A program made the position numbers and the translations under genes. From NCBI RefSeq assembly GCF_017163755.1, contig NZ_JAFIWC010000003.1, forward strand, positions 62,001-126,000: DNA of 64,000 nt, read 5' to 3'. Positions 27,472 to 37,070 of this stretch are shown here, one piece after another; positions within the stretch are counted from its first letter, which is position 1; every line of letters starts with the position of its first letter. The DNA comes from Xanthomonas sp. (GTDB taxonomy: Bacteria; Pseudomonadota; Gammaproteobacteria; Xanthomonadales; Xanthomonadaceae). Below the pieces are notes generated by a model. It was not told the DNA's origin and did not search any database. It worked only from the letters and a program-made list of their open reading frames with translations.

Positions 27472-28536
27472 ATGCTGATGCAGCCCTTGCCGATGCGCCT
27501 GTCCATGACCCGTTGCCGAATCCGTTGCGCCGTCCTGTCGCTGGTCCTGGCCCTGTTGCCGCTGCCGCTGATCGCCGCCGCGCCGGCGCCGCAGCCGGTG
27601 GTGGTCTCCACCGACGTCGGCGACGACATCGACGATGCGTTCGCGCTGGCGCTGCTGCTGCGTAGCCCGGAACTGCAGGTGCTCGGCATCGCCTCGGCAT
27701 GGGGCGACACCGGGCTGCGTGCGCAGTTGCTGCAGCGCCTGCTGCACCAGGCCGGGCGCGACGATGTCGCGCTGGCGATCGGGCAGCGTACCGCCAGCGG
27801 CATTCCCTTCAGCCAAGCGCGCTGGGCCGCGAAGGGCGCATTGCCGCGGCACGCGCCCGACGCCGCCGACTTCATCCTGGCGCAGGCGCGGCGCCATCCC
27901 GGGCAGGTCACGCTGCTGGTGCTAGGTCCGTTGACCGACGCGGCGCGCGCGCTCGAACGCGACCGGGAGGGTTTCGCCCAGCTCAAGCGGGTGGTGCTGA
28001 TGGGCGGCTCGGTGCGCGCCGGCTACGGCAAGTCCGCCTACCGGCCGGCGAATCCGCCGTCGCCCGAATACAACATCGTCGCCGACATCGGCGCCGCGCA
28101 GCGCGTGTTCGCCGCCGGCGTGCCGATCGTGATGCTGCCGCTGGACGCCACCCAGGTGACCCTGCAGGAGCCGGAGCGGGTGGCGCTGTTCGCCCATGGC
28201 GATGCGCTGACCGACGCGCTGGCGCAGCTGTACTACCAGTGGCGCGACACCGACCAGCCGTGGGCCAGCGCGTCGCCGACGCTGTTCGACGTGGTGCCGG
28301 TGGCGTGGCTGCTCGATCCGGGCCTGTGCCCGACCGTGCCGCTGCGCATCGTCGTCGACGACCGAGGCTACACGCGCGAGGTGCCGCCCGGCGCGGGCAT
28401 GACGGATGGCGCTGCAGCCGGGGGCGACTCGGTGGATGGCGGCCATGCGACGCCAGCCGCCGCCAACGCACAGGTCTGCCTGGCGCTGGACCGGCCGCGG
28501 CTGACTGCGCTGTACATGCAGCGCCTGTTGCGCTGA
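27472..28536 (+). CDS. Exported nucleoside hydrolase family protein
   Basis: 354 residues from the ATG at 27472; a second ATG at 27493 is also possible. The signal peptide (CAVLSLVLALLPLPLIAAA) indicates export to the periplasm. The N-terminal motif VVVSTDVGDDIDDAFALA matches the calcium-binding DxDxxxDD pattern of inosine-uridine nucleoside hydrolases in a variant form, and LVLGPLTDAARAL and KRVVLMGGS are also conserved. It would cleave the N-glycosidic bond of ribonucleosides. The C-terminal region has a low-complexity glycine-rich insert (MTDGAAAGGDSVDGG). Confidence 0.88.
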   Translation: MLMQPLPMRLSMTRCRIRCAVLSLVLALLPLPLIAAAPAPQPVVVSTDVGDDIDDAFALALLLRSPELQVLGIASAWGDTGLRAQLLQRLLHQAGRDDVALAIGQRTASGIPFSQARWAAKGALPRHAPDAADFILAQARRHPGQVTLLVLGPLTDAARALERDREGFAQLKRVVLMGGSVRAGYGKSAYRPANPPSPEYNIVADIGAAQRVFAAGVPIVMLPLDATQVTLQEPERVALFAHGDALTDALAQLYYQWRDTDQPWASASPTLFDVVPVAWLLDPGLCPTVPLRIVVDDRGYTREVPPGAGMTDGAAAGGDSVDGGHATPAAANAQVCLALDRPRLTALYMQRLLR

Positions 28537-28565
28537 GGCGTCTCGGCGAGCGCGCCACTCCGTTC

Positions 28566-28975
28566 GTCGCGGCTGAAGCCGCTCCTACAGGGGCTGCGGC
28601 CAACCCACCGGGCGCACTGTAGGAGCGGCTTCAGCCGCGACCTATCGCCGGAACGGTGCAGTCCAGCTCCGTTCGTCGCGACTTGAAGTCGCTCCCACAG
28701 GGACTTGCGGCCAACCAGCCGGGTGCACTGTAGGACTTCAGCCCCGACCGATTACCGAAACCGCCGGGGTCCAGGTTCCGTTCGTCGCGGCTGAAGCCGC
28801 TCCTACAGGGGCTTGCGGCCAACCCACCGGGTGCACTGTGGGAGCGGCTTCAGCCGCGACCTATCGCCGGAACGGTGGCGGTCCAGGCTCCGTTCGTCGC
28901 GACTGAAGTCGCTCCCACAGGGAGACTTCCCGGCGCTGCCGGCGGGTACTTTGTGGGAGGGACTTCAGTCCCGAC
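28566..28975. repeat. Cluster of eight palindromic REP-like repeats
   Basis: Eight copies of a ~24-bp imperfect palindrome (TGTAGGAGCGGCTTCAGCCG then CGAC) in alternating orientation, at about 28566, 28618, 28675, 28730, 28784, 28837, 28896 and 28952. Spacers share GGGGCTTGCGGCCAACC and CTATCGCCGGAACGGT. Every copy can form a hairpin. The same repeat occurs singly or paired at 40537-40905, 43776-43839, 47888 and 48347. The rest of this intergenic space, 28976-29249, holds no gene; a TATACT box lies at 29219. Confidence 0.9.
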
Positions 28976-29218
28976 TGCATCCAGATTGAGCGAGCCTGTC
29001 GCTGCGCTGGCCGCTTCCGACACTGCTCCCGCGGCGATACAGGCGATGCCGGTGCCGATGCGATGCAGGTAGGCCAAGGCGAGGCGAGCGGATGGCGCCG
29101 ACGCCAATGCACCCCGCAGTCATGGTCCTTCCACGCCGCCTCCGCACCCCTGGCGGGTGCCGGCAGGCGCCGCGTTCGCAATCTCCACGCCGACCCTCCG
29201 GCCGCCGCGCCGGCGTTC

Positions 29219-29224
29219 TATACT
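29219..29224 (+). promoter_or_regulatory. Possible -10 box of the alpha-2-macroglobulin gene
   Basis: TATACT lies 26 bases upstream of the start codon at 29250. No convincing -35 is visible at standard spacing. Confidence 0.35.
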
Positions 29225-29249
29225 CGCGCCACTTTCACGGAGCGAACAC

Positions 29250-32200
29250 ATGCATACGGATTCGAAGCCGCAGCGAAGCTTCCTGCGCGCAGGGTTGTTG
29301 GGGACCTTCCTGCTGGGCCTGGCGCTGGCCCTGGGCGGCTGCAAGCGCAACGAATCCGGGCAACTTCCCGACGCCAGCGGCGAGCCGGTCAAGGGGCAGA
29401 AGGAAGCGATCAAGGGCTTCGGCCTGGTCCGCGCCTACCCGGACCAGCAGAGCGACGGCCTGACCCTGGCGCTGGAGTTCTCGCGCCCGCTGGTCGGCAC
29501 CCAGGACTTCGACAAGCTGCTGCGCTTCGAGGAGAAGGTCGGCACCGACGAGAGCGCCTGGTCGCTGTCCGACGACGGCAAGACCCTGCGCTATCCGTTC
29601 GTCGAGGCGGCCAAGGCCTACACCGTGCTGATCTCGGCCGACCTGCTCGCCGCCGACGGCAACCGCCTCGGCAAGCCGCTGAAGCAGAAGGTCTATACCG
29701 GCGAACTGGAGCCGGCGGTCGGCTTCGCCTCGCAGGGCAGCGTGCTGCCGGCGCGGGAGAGCCGGGGCCTGCCGGTGGTGTCGGTCAACGTGCCGGAAGT
29801 GGACGTGGAGTTCATGCGGGTCAAGGAAGGTTCGCTGCCGGCGTTCTTCGCCCAGTACCAGCGCGGCGGCCGCCGCGGCAGCTGGGAACTGGACAGCGAC
29901 TACAGCGACCACACCCCGATCGCGCAGCTGGCCGAGTCGGTCTACGTCAACCGTTTCGTGCTCGGCGGCGAGCAGAACGAGCGCGCGCTGACCTACCTGC
30001 CGATCCAAGACATCAAGGAACTGCAGGAGCCGGGCCTGTACTTCGCAGTGATGAAGCGCCCGGGGCGCTTCGAGGGCGAGTACGACACCGCGTTCTTCAC
30101 CGTCAGCGACATCGGCCTGCACGCGCGCGCCTACAAGGACAAGCTGTTCGTGCACACCGCCTCGCTGCAGAGCGGCGAGGCGCTGAAGAAGGTGGAGCTG
30201 CGCATCCTCGACGCCAAGGGCGAGCTGTTCCTGAAGGGCGAGACCGACGGCAACGGCAACGCGTTGCTGAACTACACGCTCGACGCCGGCCAGGTGCTGG
30301 TGGCGCGCACCGGCAACGACGTGTCGATGCTGCCGTTCAACCAGCCGGCGCTGGACCTGAGCGAGTTCGCCGTGTCCGGGCGCGAGAACGCGTGGTTCGA
30401 CGTGTTCGCCTGGTCCGGCCGCGACCTGTACCGCCCCGGCGAGACCGTGCGCGTGTCGGCGCTGCTGCGCGACAACGACGGCAAGCCGGTCGCCGCCAGC
30501 GGCAAGGGCGCGCAGCCGGCCGGTACCCAGCCGGTGTTCCTGCGGCTGAAGCAGCCCGACGGCAAGATCTTCCGCGAGACCCGGCTGCTGCCGGGCGAGC
30601 AGGGCTATTTCAGCTTCGAGCAGGCCATCCCGGTCGACGCGCCGACCGGCCGCTGGCAGGTGGAATTCCGCACCGATCCGGCCAGCCAGGAAGCGGTGCA
30701 GGGCATGACCCTGCGCATCGAGGAATTCCTGCCCGAGCGCATGAAGCTGGACCTGGACAGCGCGCAGAAGACGCTCAAGCCGGGCGAGCCGCTCAAGCTG
30801 CAGGCCACCGCCGCCTACCTGTACGGCGCGCCGGCCGACGGCAACCGCTTCACCGCCAAGCTGGCGGTGATGGTGGAGCAGCATCCGGTCGAGTCGCTGC
30901 CGGGCTACTTCTTCGGCGACCCGACGCTGCAGCTGCCGGGCGAAGCCAAGGACGTGGTCGACACCGAGTTCGGCGCCGACGGCAAGATCGCCGAGGACCT
31001 GGCGTTGCCGGACGAGGCCAAGCCGGTCACCCCGATCGCCGCGATGGTCTCCGGCAGCGTCTACGAGACCGGCGGGCGCACCGTCACCCGCACGCTCAAG
31101 CGCGTGCTGTGGCCGGCGCCGGCGCTGGTCGGCGTGCGCCCGCTGTTCGACGACACCGACGGTGCCGACGCCAACGCCAGCGCGCGCTTCGAGCTCACCC
31201 GCGTCGACGCGCAGGGCAAGCCGCAGCCGGCCAAGGGCCTGAAGGTGACCCTGGTGCGCGAACTGCGCGACTACCACTGGGCGTTCAACGACAACCGCTG
31301 GGACTACGACTTCACCCGCCGCTTCGAGAACAAGCAGACGCTCACCGTGGATGCCGGCGCCACGGCGGCCAAGTTCGACTTCCCGGTGGAGTGGGGCGAA
31401 TACCGCGTGGACGTGTTCGACCCGTCCACCGGCCTGACCGCGCGCTATCCGTTCCGCGCCGGCTGGAGCTGGAACGACGACAACCGCGGCCTGGACGCGC
31501 GCCCGGACAAGGTCAAGCTGGCGCTGGACAAGACCGGCTACAAGGCCGGCGACACGATGAAGGTGACGCTGACCCCGCCGCATGCCGGCCGCGGCGTGCT
31601 GATGGTCGAAAGCGACAAGATGCTCTACGTGCAGGACATCGACGTGAAGCCGGGCAGCAGCTTCGAGATCCCGGTGAGCAAGGAGTGGGAACGCCACGAC
31701 GTGTACGTGACCGCGCTGGTGTTCCGCGGCGGCTCGGCGCCGAGCAAGATCACCCCGGCGCGCGCGGTGGGCGTGGCCCACGTGCCGATGGAGCGCAAGG
31801 GGCGGCGCGTGGCGGTGGGCCTGGTCGCACCGAAGCAGATGCGCCCGGAGCAGCCGCTGCCGGTGACGGTCAGCGTGCCGGAGCTGGCCGGCAAGCAGGC
31901 GCACGTGACCATCTCGGCGGTGGACGTGGGCATCCTCAACATCACCCGCTTCCCGGTGCCCGACGCCAACGCGCAGTTCTTCGCGCAGCGGCGCCTGGGC
32001 GTGGACGCCTACGACATCTACGGCCGGGTGATCGAGAGCTTCGACGGCACCACCGGCAAGCTGCGCTTCGGCGGCGACATGGCCCTGGCGGCGCTGCCGC
32101 AGGCCAAGCGCCCGACCGCGCGGGTGCAGACCGTTGACCTGTTTTCCGGCTCGGTGAAGCTCGATGCCAAGGGCAACGCGCGGGTGCAGCTGCCGGTGCC

Positions 32201-34199
32201 GGACTTCAACGGCACGCTGCGGGTGTCGGCGCTGGTGTACTCGGACGAGCGCTACGGCAACCGCGACGTGGAGACGCTGGTGCGCGCGCCGATCGTGGCC
32301 GAGGCCAGCATGCCGCGGGTGATGGCGCCGGGCGACCGCAGCACGGTCACCCTGGACGTGCAGAACTTCACCGGCCAGGCCGGCGAGTTCAAGGTGCAGG
32401 TGGACGGCGAAGGCCCGCTGGCGATCGCCGAAAACGCGCGCAGCGCCAAGCTGGGCAAGGACGCCAAGACCACGCTGAGCTTCCCGCTGGTCGCGCAGGA
32501 AGGCTATACCGTGGCCAAGGTGCGGGTGCGGGTGAACGGCAACGGCTTCCAGGTGGACCGCCGCTACGACCTGCCTGTGCGCGCAGCGTGGCCGTCGGTG
32601 CTGCGTTCGCAGACCCGCGTGCTCGATCCGCTGGCGCCGGTGACCCTGGGCGCAGCCGACGCCGACGGGCTGATGACCGGCTCGGTCAACGCGCGCATGC
32701 TGGTCAGCGCGTTGCCGCCGATCCCGTTCGCCAGCGCGCTGGACGGCGCGCTGAACTACCCGTACGGCTGCGCCGAGCAGACCACCAGCAAGGGCTACGC
32801 CGCGCTGCTGCTCGACGACGCCACCGCCAAGTTGCTCGGCGCCAAGGGCTTGAGCGCGGCGCTGCGCCGCGAGCGCATGGAAGGCGCGTTCGGGCGGTTG
32901 GCCTCGATGCAGATCTCCAGCGGCCACTTCTCGATGTGGGGCGACGACGGCTACGTCAATCCGGGCCTGACCCCGTACATCGCCGAGTTCCTGCTCGACG
33001 CCAAGGACGCCGGTTTCGCGGTGCCCGACAACGTGCTGCAGAAGGCCCTGAACCGTCTCAGCGAGGACCTGCTGTCCGGCGGCAACAACTTCTACGGCCA
33101 GGACAACCGCGAGAACCTGAAGTTCGCCAACCAGGCCTATTCCGGCTACGTGCTGGCGCGGGTCAACCGCGCGCCGCTGGGCACGCTGCGCGCGCTGTAC
33201 GACAACGAACGCGGCAAGGCGCTGACCGGCCTGTCGCTGGTGCACCTGGGCGTGGCGCTGTCGCTGCAGGGCGACAAGAAGCGCGGCGAAGCGGCGATCA
33301 AGGCCGGCTTCGGCAAGGACAGCGCCGACCGTCCGCGCTACTTCGGCGACTACGGCAGCGCGGTCCGCGACGACGCGCTGATGATCGCGCTGCTGCACGA
33401 GCGCGGGCTGGCCAAGCCGGAATACGACGGCCGCGCCGTCGCGCTCGGCCGCGAGCTGGACGTGCGCCGCCGCAGCGGCTGGCTGTGGCTGAGCACGCAG
33501 GAGCAGGTGGCGCTGGCGCGCATGGGCAAGGCGCTGGTGGCCAACCAGACCAAGCTGGTGTCCGGGCAGCTGAGCATCGGCGACAGCAGCGAGGCGATCG
33601 CCGCGGCCAAGGCGTTCGGCCGCCAGTTCGGCGACGCCGAGCTGGCGCGCGGGGTCAGCTTCGTGCCGCAGGGCGAAGCGCCGATGTACGCCAGCCTGGA
33701 CGTGGCCGGCATCCCGCGCAACGCGCCGGAGGTGGACGAGAGCACGCTGAAGGTGGAGCGGCAGTGGTACGGCACCGACGGCAAGCCGTGGACGCCGCGG
33801 CCGCTGAAGGAAGGCGAGGCGCTGATCGTGCGGGTGAGCATCACCTCCGGCGTGGCCATGCCCGACGCGCTGCTGACCGACCTGCTGCCGGCCGGCCTGG
33901 AGATCGAGAACTTCAACCTGGGCGATGCCGAGCAGTGGGCCGACGTGGTGGTGGACGGCATCGAGATCAGCGACCGTTCCGAGGCGGCCGAAGTCAAGCA
34001 CGAGGAATTCCGCGACGACCGCTACGTGGCCGCGCTGAGCCTGTCCTCGGGCGACAAGGCGCAGGTGTTCTACCTGGTGCGCGCGGTGACCCCGGGCACC
34101 TACACCGTGCCGCCGCCGCTGGTGGAGGACATGTACCGTCCCGACCTGCGCGGCGTCGGCCGCAGCACGCCGGCCACGATCACGGTGGTGCAGCCGTAA
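29250..34199 (+). CDS. Bacterial alpha-2-macroglobulin lipoprotein
   Basis: 1649 residues from the ATG at 29250. The signal peptide ends in lipobox ALGGC (Cys31), so the protein is anchored as a lipoprotein. Macroglobulin-type domains follow (YRPGETVRVSALLRDNDG in the MG2-like region). A thioester site is present with Cys1174 in YGCAEQTTS, inside an alpha/alpha toroid. This is the YfhM-type family thought to trap proteases that enter the periplasm, working with PBP1C, which repairs peptidoglycan. pbpC is present 3.7 kb downstream but separated by four other genes, unlike the direct yfhM-pbpC pair of Escherichia coli. Confidence 0.93.
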   Translation: MHTDSKPQRSFLRAGLLGTFLLGLALALGGCKRNESGQLPDASGEPVKGQKEAIKGFGLVRAYPDQQSDGLTLALEFSRPLVGTQDFDKLLRFEEKVGTDESAWSLSDDGKTLRYPFVEAAKAYTVLISADLLAADGNRLGKPLKQKVYTGELEPAVGFASQGSVLPARESRGLPVVSVNVPEVDVEFMRVKEGSLPAFFAQYQRGGRRGSWELDSDYSDHTPIAQLAESVYVNRFVLGGEQNERALTYLPIQDIKELQEPGLYFAVMKRPGRFEGEYDTAFFTVSDIGLHARAYKDKLFVHTASLQSGEALKKVELRILDAKGELFLKGETDGNGNALLNYTLDAGQVLVARTGNDVSMLPFNQPALDLSEFAVSGRENAWFDVFAWSGRDLYRPGETVRVSALLRDNDGKPVAASGKGAQPAGTQPVFLRLKQPDGKIFRETRLLPGEQGYFSFEQAIPVDAPTGRWQVEFRTDPASQEAVQGMTLRIEEFLPERMKLDLDSAQKTLKPGEPLKLQATAAYLYGAPADGNRFTAKLAVMVEQHPVESLPGYFFGDPTLQLPGEAKDVVDTEFGADGKIAEDLALPDEAKPVTPIAAMVSGSVYETGGRTVTRTLKRVLWPAPALVGVRPLFDDTDGADANASARFELTRVDAQGKPQPAKGLKVTLVRELRDYHWAFNDNRWDYDFTRRFENKQTLTVDAGATAAKFDFPVEWGEYRVDVFDPSTGLTARYPFRAGWSWNDDNRGLDARPDKVKLALDKTGYKAGDTMKVTLTPPHAGRGVLMVESDKMLYVQDIDVKPGSSFEIPVSKEWERHDVYVTALVFRGGSAPSKITPARAVGVAHVPMERKGRRVAVGLVAPKQMRPEQPLPVTVSVPELAGKQAHVTISAVDVGILNITRFPVPDANAQFFAQRRLGVDAYDIYGRVIESFDGTTGKLRFGGDMALAALPQAKRPTARVQTVDLFSGSVKLDAKGNARVQLPVPDFNGTLRVSALVYSDERYGNRDVETLVRAPIVAEASMPRVMAPGDRSTVTLDVQNFTGQAGEFKVQVDGEGPLAIAENARSAKLGKDAKTTLSFPLVAQEGYTVAKVRVRVNGNGFQVDRRYDLPVRAAWPSVLRSQTRVLDPLAPVTLGAADADGLMTGSVNARMLVSALPPIPFASALDGALNYPYGCAEQTTSKGYAALLLDDATAKLLGAKGLSAALRRERMEGAFGRLASMQISSGHFSMWGDDGYVNPGLTPYIAEFLLDAKDAGFAVPDNVLQKALNRLSEDLLSGGNNFYGQDNRENLKFANQAYSGYVLARVNRAPLGTLRALYDNERGKALTGLSLVHLGVALSLQGDKKRGEAAIKAGFGKDSADRPRYFGDYGSAVRDDALMIALLHERGLAKPEYDGRAVALGRELDVRRRSGWLWLSTQEQVALARMGKALVANQTKLVSGQLSIGDSSEAIAAAKAFGRQFGDAELARGVSFVPQGEAPMYASLDVAGIPRNAPEVDESTLKVERQWYGTDGKPWTPRPLKEGEALIVRVSITSGVAMPDALLTDLLPAGLEIENFNLGDAEQWADVVVDGIEISDRSEAAEVKHEEFRDDRYVAALSLSSGDKAQVFYLVRAVTPGTYTVPPPLVEDMYRPDLRGVGRSTPATITVVQP

Positions 34200-34311
34200 G
34201 GCCCGCTGGACCGCGCCCGCATCGTGCGGGCGCGTTCCGAGGCGCCGCGGAATACCCGCCGCCGCACCATCGCGGCCACGCTCCGACCATTGGCATTTGC
34301 GGAGGATGTCC

Positions 34312-35106
34312 ATGCCTTCTTCTCCCGTCCCGCGCACCCTCGGCCGTGGCATCGCCTGGCTGGCGGTGCTGTCGATCGCACTGCAGGTCCGCGACATCGC
34401 CGCGGCCGTCGGCATGCCGATCCCCCGCTTCCCGTTCGCCTACGGCGGCGCGATCCTCGACAACCTGCTCGGCATCGCGCTGGTGCTGGTGGCTGCGGCC
34501 TGCCTGCATCCGGGCACGATGGCGGCCGGCGTCGCGCAACTGGGGCTGCGCTGGCGCGGCGCGCGCGGCCCGATGCTGACCCTGCTGGCCACGGTGCCGT
34601 GCTGGCTGGGCTTGTGGACGCAGGCGCACTCGGTGGGCATCGACGACCTGCGCGGGTTCCTGCTGCTGGCGTTGCTGTTCCCGTTCGCCGAGGAACTCAT
34701 ATTCCGCGGCTTCGGTTTCGTGTTCGCGTGCCGTTCGCTGCACTGGCGCGCAGGGGTGCCGGCCTTGCTGCAGGCGCTGGTGTTCGCTGGCGTGCACTGG
34801 CTGGGCGCCGGCGGCGGGGGCGGCGAAGCGCTGCTGATCTTCGCCATCACCTTCGTCGGTGCATTGGCCTTCGCCATCGTCGATGCGCAGGACGGCTACT
34901 CGATCTGGAGCGGCTGGGTATTGCATGCCTCGCTCAACGCGGCGTGGATGGTGTTCGCCGTGTCCGATTCGGCCGCCAGCGGCGGGATCGGCATCGCGCT
35001 GCGGCTGGGCGCGATCCTGTTGGCGATGCTGCTGCTGCGCTGGGGTATGGGGAGCAGGCGCCAAGCCGGCGAAGGCGGGGACGTGCGGGCGCGCCCGTCG
35101 GCATAG
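34312..35106 (+). CDS. CPBP-family intramembrane glutamic endopeptidase
   Basis: 264 residues. The ATG at 34312 is preferred over 34306 because GGAGG at 34301-34305 then has proper spacing. It is a polytopic membrane protein with about seven hydrophobic segments. CPBP/Rce1 motifs are visible: E127-E128-L-I-F-R132-G, and VHWLGAG and HASLNAAW histidine motifs. The family cleaves membrane-embedded substrates or protects against bacteriocins. The substrate is unknown. It follows the macroglobulin gene by 112 bases and may share its envelope-protection role. Confidence 0.88.
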   Translation: MPSSPVPRTLGRGIAWLAVLSIALQVRDIAAAVGMPIPRFPFAYGGAILDNLLGIALVLVAAACLHPGTMAAGVAQLGLRWRGARGPMLTLLATVPCWLGLWTQAHSVGIDDLRGFLLLALLFPFAEELIFRGFGFVFACRSLHWRAGVPALLQALVFAGVHWLGAGGGGGEALLIFAITFVGALAFAIVDAQDGYSIWSGWVLHASLNAAWMVFAVSDSAASGGIGIALRLGAILLAMLLLRWGMGSRRQAGEGGDVRARPSA

Positions 35107-35163
35107 CGCGGGTTCGCAGCGGCAGGCGTGGCGAATGGACGCTGATCGCTGTCTGCAAGTTTA

Positions 35164-35189
35164 TGCATGTTGTTGCATGATTGTGCATG
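35164..35189. promoter_or_regulatory. Three phased TGCATG repeats upstream of the MFS gene
   Basis: TGCATG occurs at 35164, 35174 and 35184, exactly one helical turn apart, ending 19 bases before the MFS start codon. Each is itself a palindrome. The likely ligand is the DeoR-type repressor encoded at the end of the same operon; this is inference. Confidence 0.55.
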
Positions 35190-35207
35190 TTGCCCTAAAG
35201 TCAGCGC

Positions 35208-36389
35208 ATGTCACACCAACCGCAGATCCCCATGGACGGCCAATCCCGCTCCTTTTCCGATGTCGCCGCCCGCCCGGCGATCCATGCCACCCGCTGGGTA
35301 TTCTTGCTGTCCGGCATCGCGATGGCCGCGTGGGCGCCGATGGTGCCGTACGTGAAGGCGCGTTTCGCGCTGGACGAGGCCACCCTGGGCCTGGTGCTGC
35401 TCGCCTTCGGCGGCGGCTCGATCGTGGCGATGCCGTTGTCCGGCGTGCTCAGCCACCGCTTCGGCAGCCGCGCGGTGATGGTCGTCTCCGGGCTGGCGTT
35501 GTGCCTGGGCCTGCCGCTGGTGGCGCTGGCGCCGAGCCTGCCGGCCGTGGTCGCCGCGCTGCTGTACTTCGGTGCCGCGCTCGGCGCGCTGGACGTGGCG
35601 ATGAACGCGCATGGCGTGGAGGCCGAGAAGCGCGTCGGGCGTCCGGTGATGTCCAGTTTCCACGGCGTGTTCAGCGTCGGCGGGCTGACCGGCGCGGCCG
35701 CGATGAGCGCGCTGCTGGCCATCGGCACGCCGCTGTTTGCGGCCACCCTCGCGGTGTCGGCGCTGTTGCTGGTGCTGCTGCTGTGGCAGCGCTCCGGCCT
35801 GCTGGCGGTCGCGGCCGGCGACCACCAGCAGCGCACCCCGCTGCGCCTGCCGCGCGGGGTGGTGCTGGTGCTCGCCGCGCTGTGCTTCATCTGCCTGCTC
35901 GCCGAAGGCGCGATGCTCGACTGGAGCGCGGTGCTGCTGCGCGATTTCCACGGCGTGGACACGCGCTACGCCGGCGTCGGCTATGCGCTGTTCTCGGTGG
36001 CGATGGCGGCCGGCCGTTTCGGCGGCGACCGCGTGGTCGCGCGCATCGGCCAGCCGGCGATGCTGGCGGCCGGCGCCTCGCTGGCCGCCTGCGGCCTGCT
36101 GCTGGCTACGCAGCTGCCCGGCCTGGCCAGCGGCCTGATCGGCTACGCGCTGGTCGGCCTGGGCGTGTCCAACCTGGTGCCGATCCTGTTCGGCGCCGCC
36201 GGGCGCCTGCCCGGCACCTCGCCGGCGGTGGCGATCGCGGCGCTGACCACGCTCGGCTACACCGGCCTGCTCGCCGGCCCGGCGCTGATCGGCTTCCTCG
36301 CCCATGCCAGCAGCCTGCCGACCGCGCTGCTGGCGGTGGCCGGGCTGTTGCTGCTGGTGGCGATGGGCTCGCGCCTGTTGCGGCACTGA
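35208..36389 (+). CDS. MFS transporter
   Basis: 393 residues with about twelve hydrophobic helices. It shows the fucose-permease/YbjJ-like pattern (RWVFLLSGIAMAAWAPMVPY, GALDVAMNAHGVEAEKRVGR, FHGVFSVGGLTGA). It is probably a sugar or small-metabolite transporter in the inner membrane. It is first of three closely packed genes, with a HAD hydrolase 24 bases downstream and then a DeoR regulator that overlaps the hydrolase. That arrangement suggests uptake, dephosphorylation and control of one sugar-related substrate. The substrate cannot be read from sequence. Confidence 0.9.
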   Translation: MSHQPQIPMDGQSRSFSDVAARPAIHATRWVFLLSGIAMAAWAPMVPYVKARFALDEATLGLVLLAFGGGSIVAMPLSGVLSHRFGSRAVMVVSGLALCLGLPLVALAPSLPAVVAALLYFGAALGALDVAMNAHGVEAEKRVGRPVMSSFHGVFSVGGLTGAAAMSALLAIGTPLFAATLAVSALLLVLLLWQRSGLLAVAAGDHQQRTPLRLPRGVVLVLAALCFICLLAEGAMLDWSAVLLRDFHGVDTRYAGVGYALFSVAMAAGRFGGDRVVARIGQPAMLAAGASLAACGLLLATQLPGLASGLIGYALVGLGVSNLVPILFGAAGRLPGTSPAVAIAALTTLGYTGLLAGPALIGFLAHASSLPTALLAVAGLLLLVAMGSRLLRH

Positions 36390-36413
36390 CCGGACCCAAG
36401 GAGAACCCCCGCC

Positions 36414-37070
36414 ATGCCATCCCCTTCCGCGCACGCACCGGACACGGTGATCTTCGACCTCGGCGGCGTGCTGATCGACTGGAACCCGCGCCACCTGTAC
36501 CGGCAGCTGTTCGACGACCACGACGAGATGGAGCGCTTCCTCGCCGAGGTGTGCTCGCCGCAGTGGAACGAACGCCAGGATGCCGGGCGGCCGTGGCGCG
36601 AGGCGGTCGCCGAGCTGAGCGCGCTGCACCCGGCGCGCGCCGAGCTGATCGCCGCCTACCACCACCGCTGGGAGGAGACGCTCGGCGGCCCGATCGAGGC
36701 CAGCGTGCAGATCCTGGAGGAGTTGCACGCGCAGGGCGTGCGCCTGTACGCGCTGACCAACTGGTCGCAGGAGACCTTCCCGATCGCGCTGCAGCGCTAT
36801 GCGTTCCTGCAGCGCTTCGCCGGCATCCTGGTCTCCGGGCAGGAGCGGCTGGTGAAGCCGGACGCGGCGATCTTCGCGCTGCTGCTGTCGCGCTACGCGA
36901 TCGACCCGGCGCGCGCGGTGTTCATCGACGACGCGCCGCGCAACGTGCACGCGGCCGCCGCGCTGGGCCTGCACGCGCTGCAGTTCCGCGACGCGGCCAC
37001 GCTGCGCGCCGAGCTGCGCGCGCTGGGGCTGCCGCTGCGCGGCGCCGGTGTCGACGGGCAGGGCGCATGA
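36414..37070 (+). CDS. HAD-superfamily hydrolase
   Basis: 218 residues. HAD motif I is VIFDLGGVLID with nucleophile D15; motif II is YALTNWS, motif III lysine is in RLVKPDAAIF, and motif IV is VFIDDAPRN. A helical cap occupies about residues 20-90. It resembles the YihX/epoxide-hydrolase-like phosphatase subgroup acting on sugar phosphates. The start has AAGGAG upstream, and the stop overlaps the DeoR start (ATGA). The substrate is unknown. Confidence 0.9.
   Translation: MPSPSAHAPDTVIFDLGGVLIDWNPRHLYRQLFDDHDEMERFLAEVCSPQWNERQDAGRPWREAVAELSALHPARAELIAAYHHRWEETLGGPIEASVQILEELHAQGVRLYALTNWSQETFPIALQRYAFLQRFAGILVSGQERLVKPDAAIFALLLSRYAIDPARAVFIDDAPRNVHAAAALGLHALQFRDAATLRAELRALGLPLRGAGVDGQGA

Noticed and set aside
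29235-34415. 1700-codon minus-strand open frame opposite the macroglobulin gene
   Set aside because: Antisense shadow; the plus-strand gene has a lipobox, a thioester motif and normal domains.
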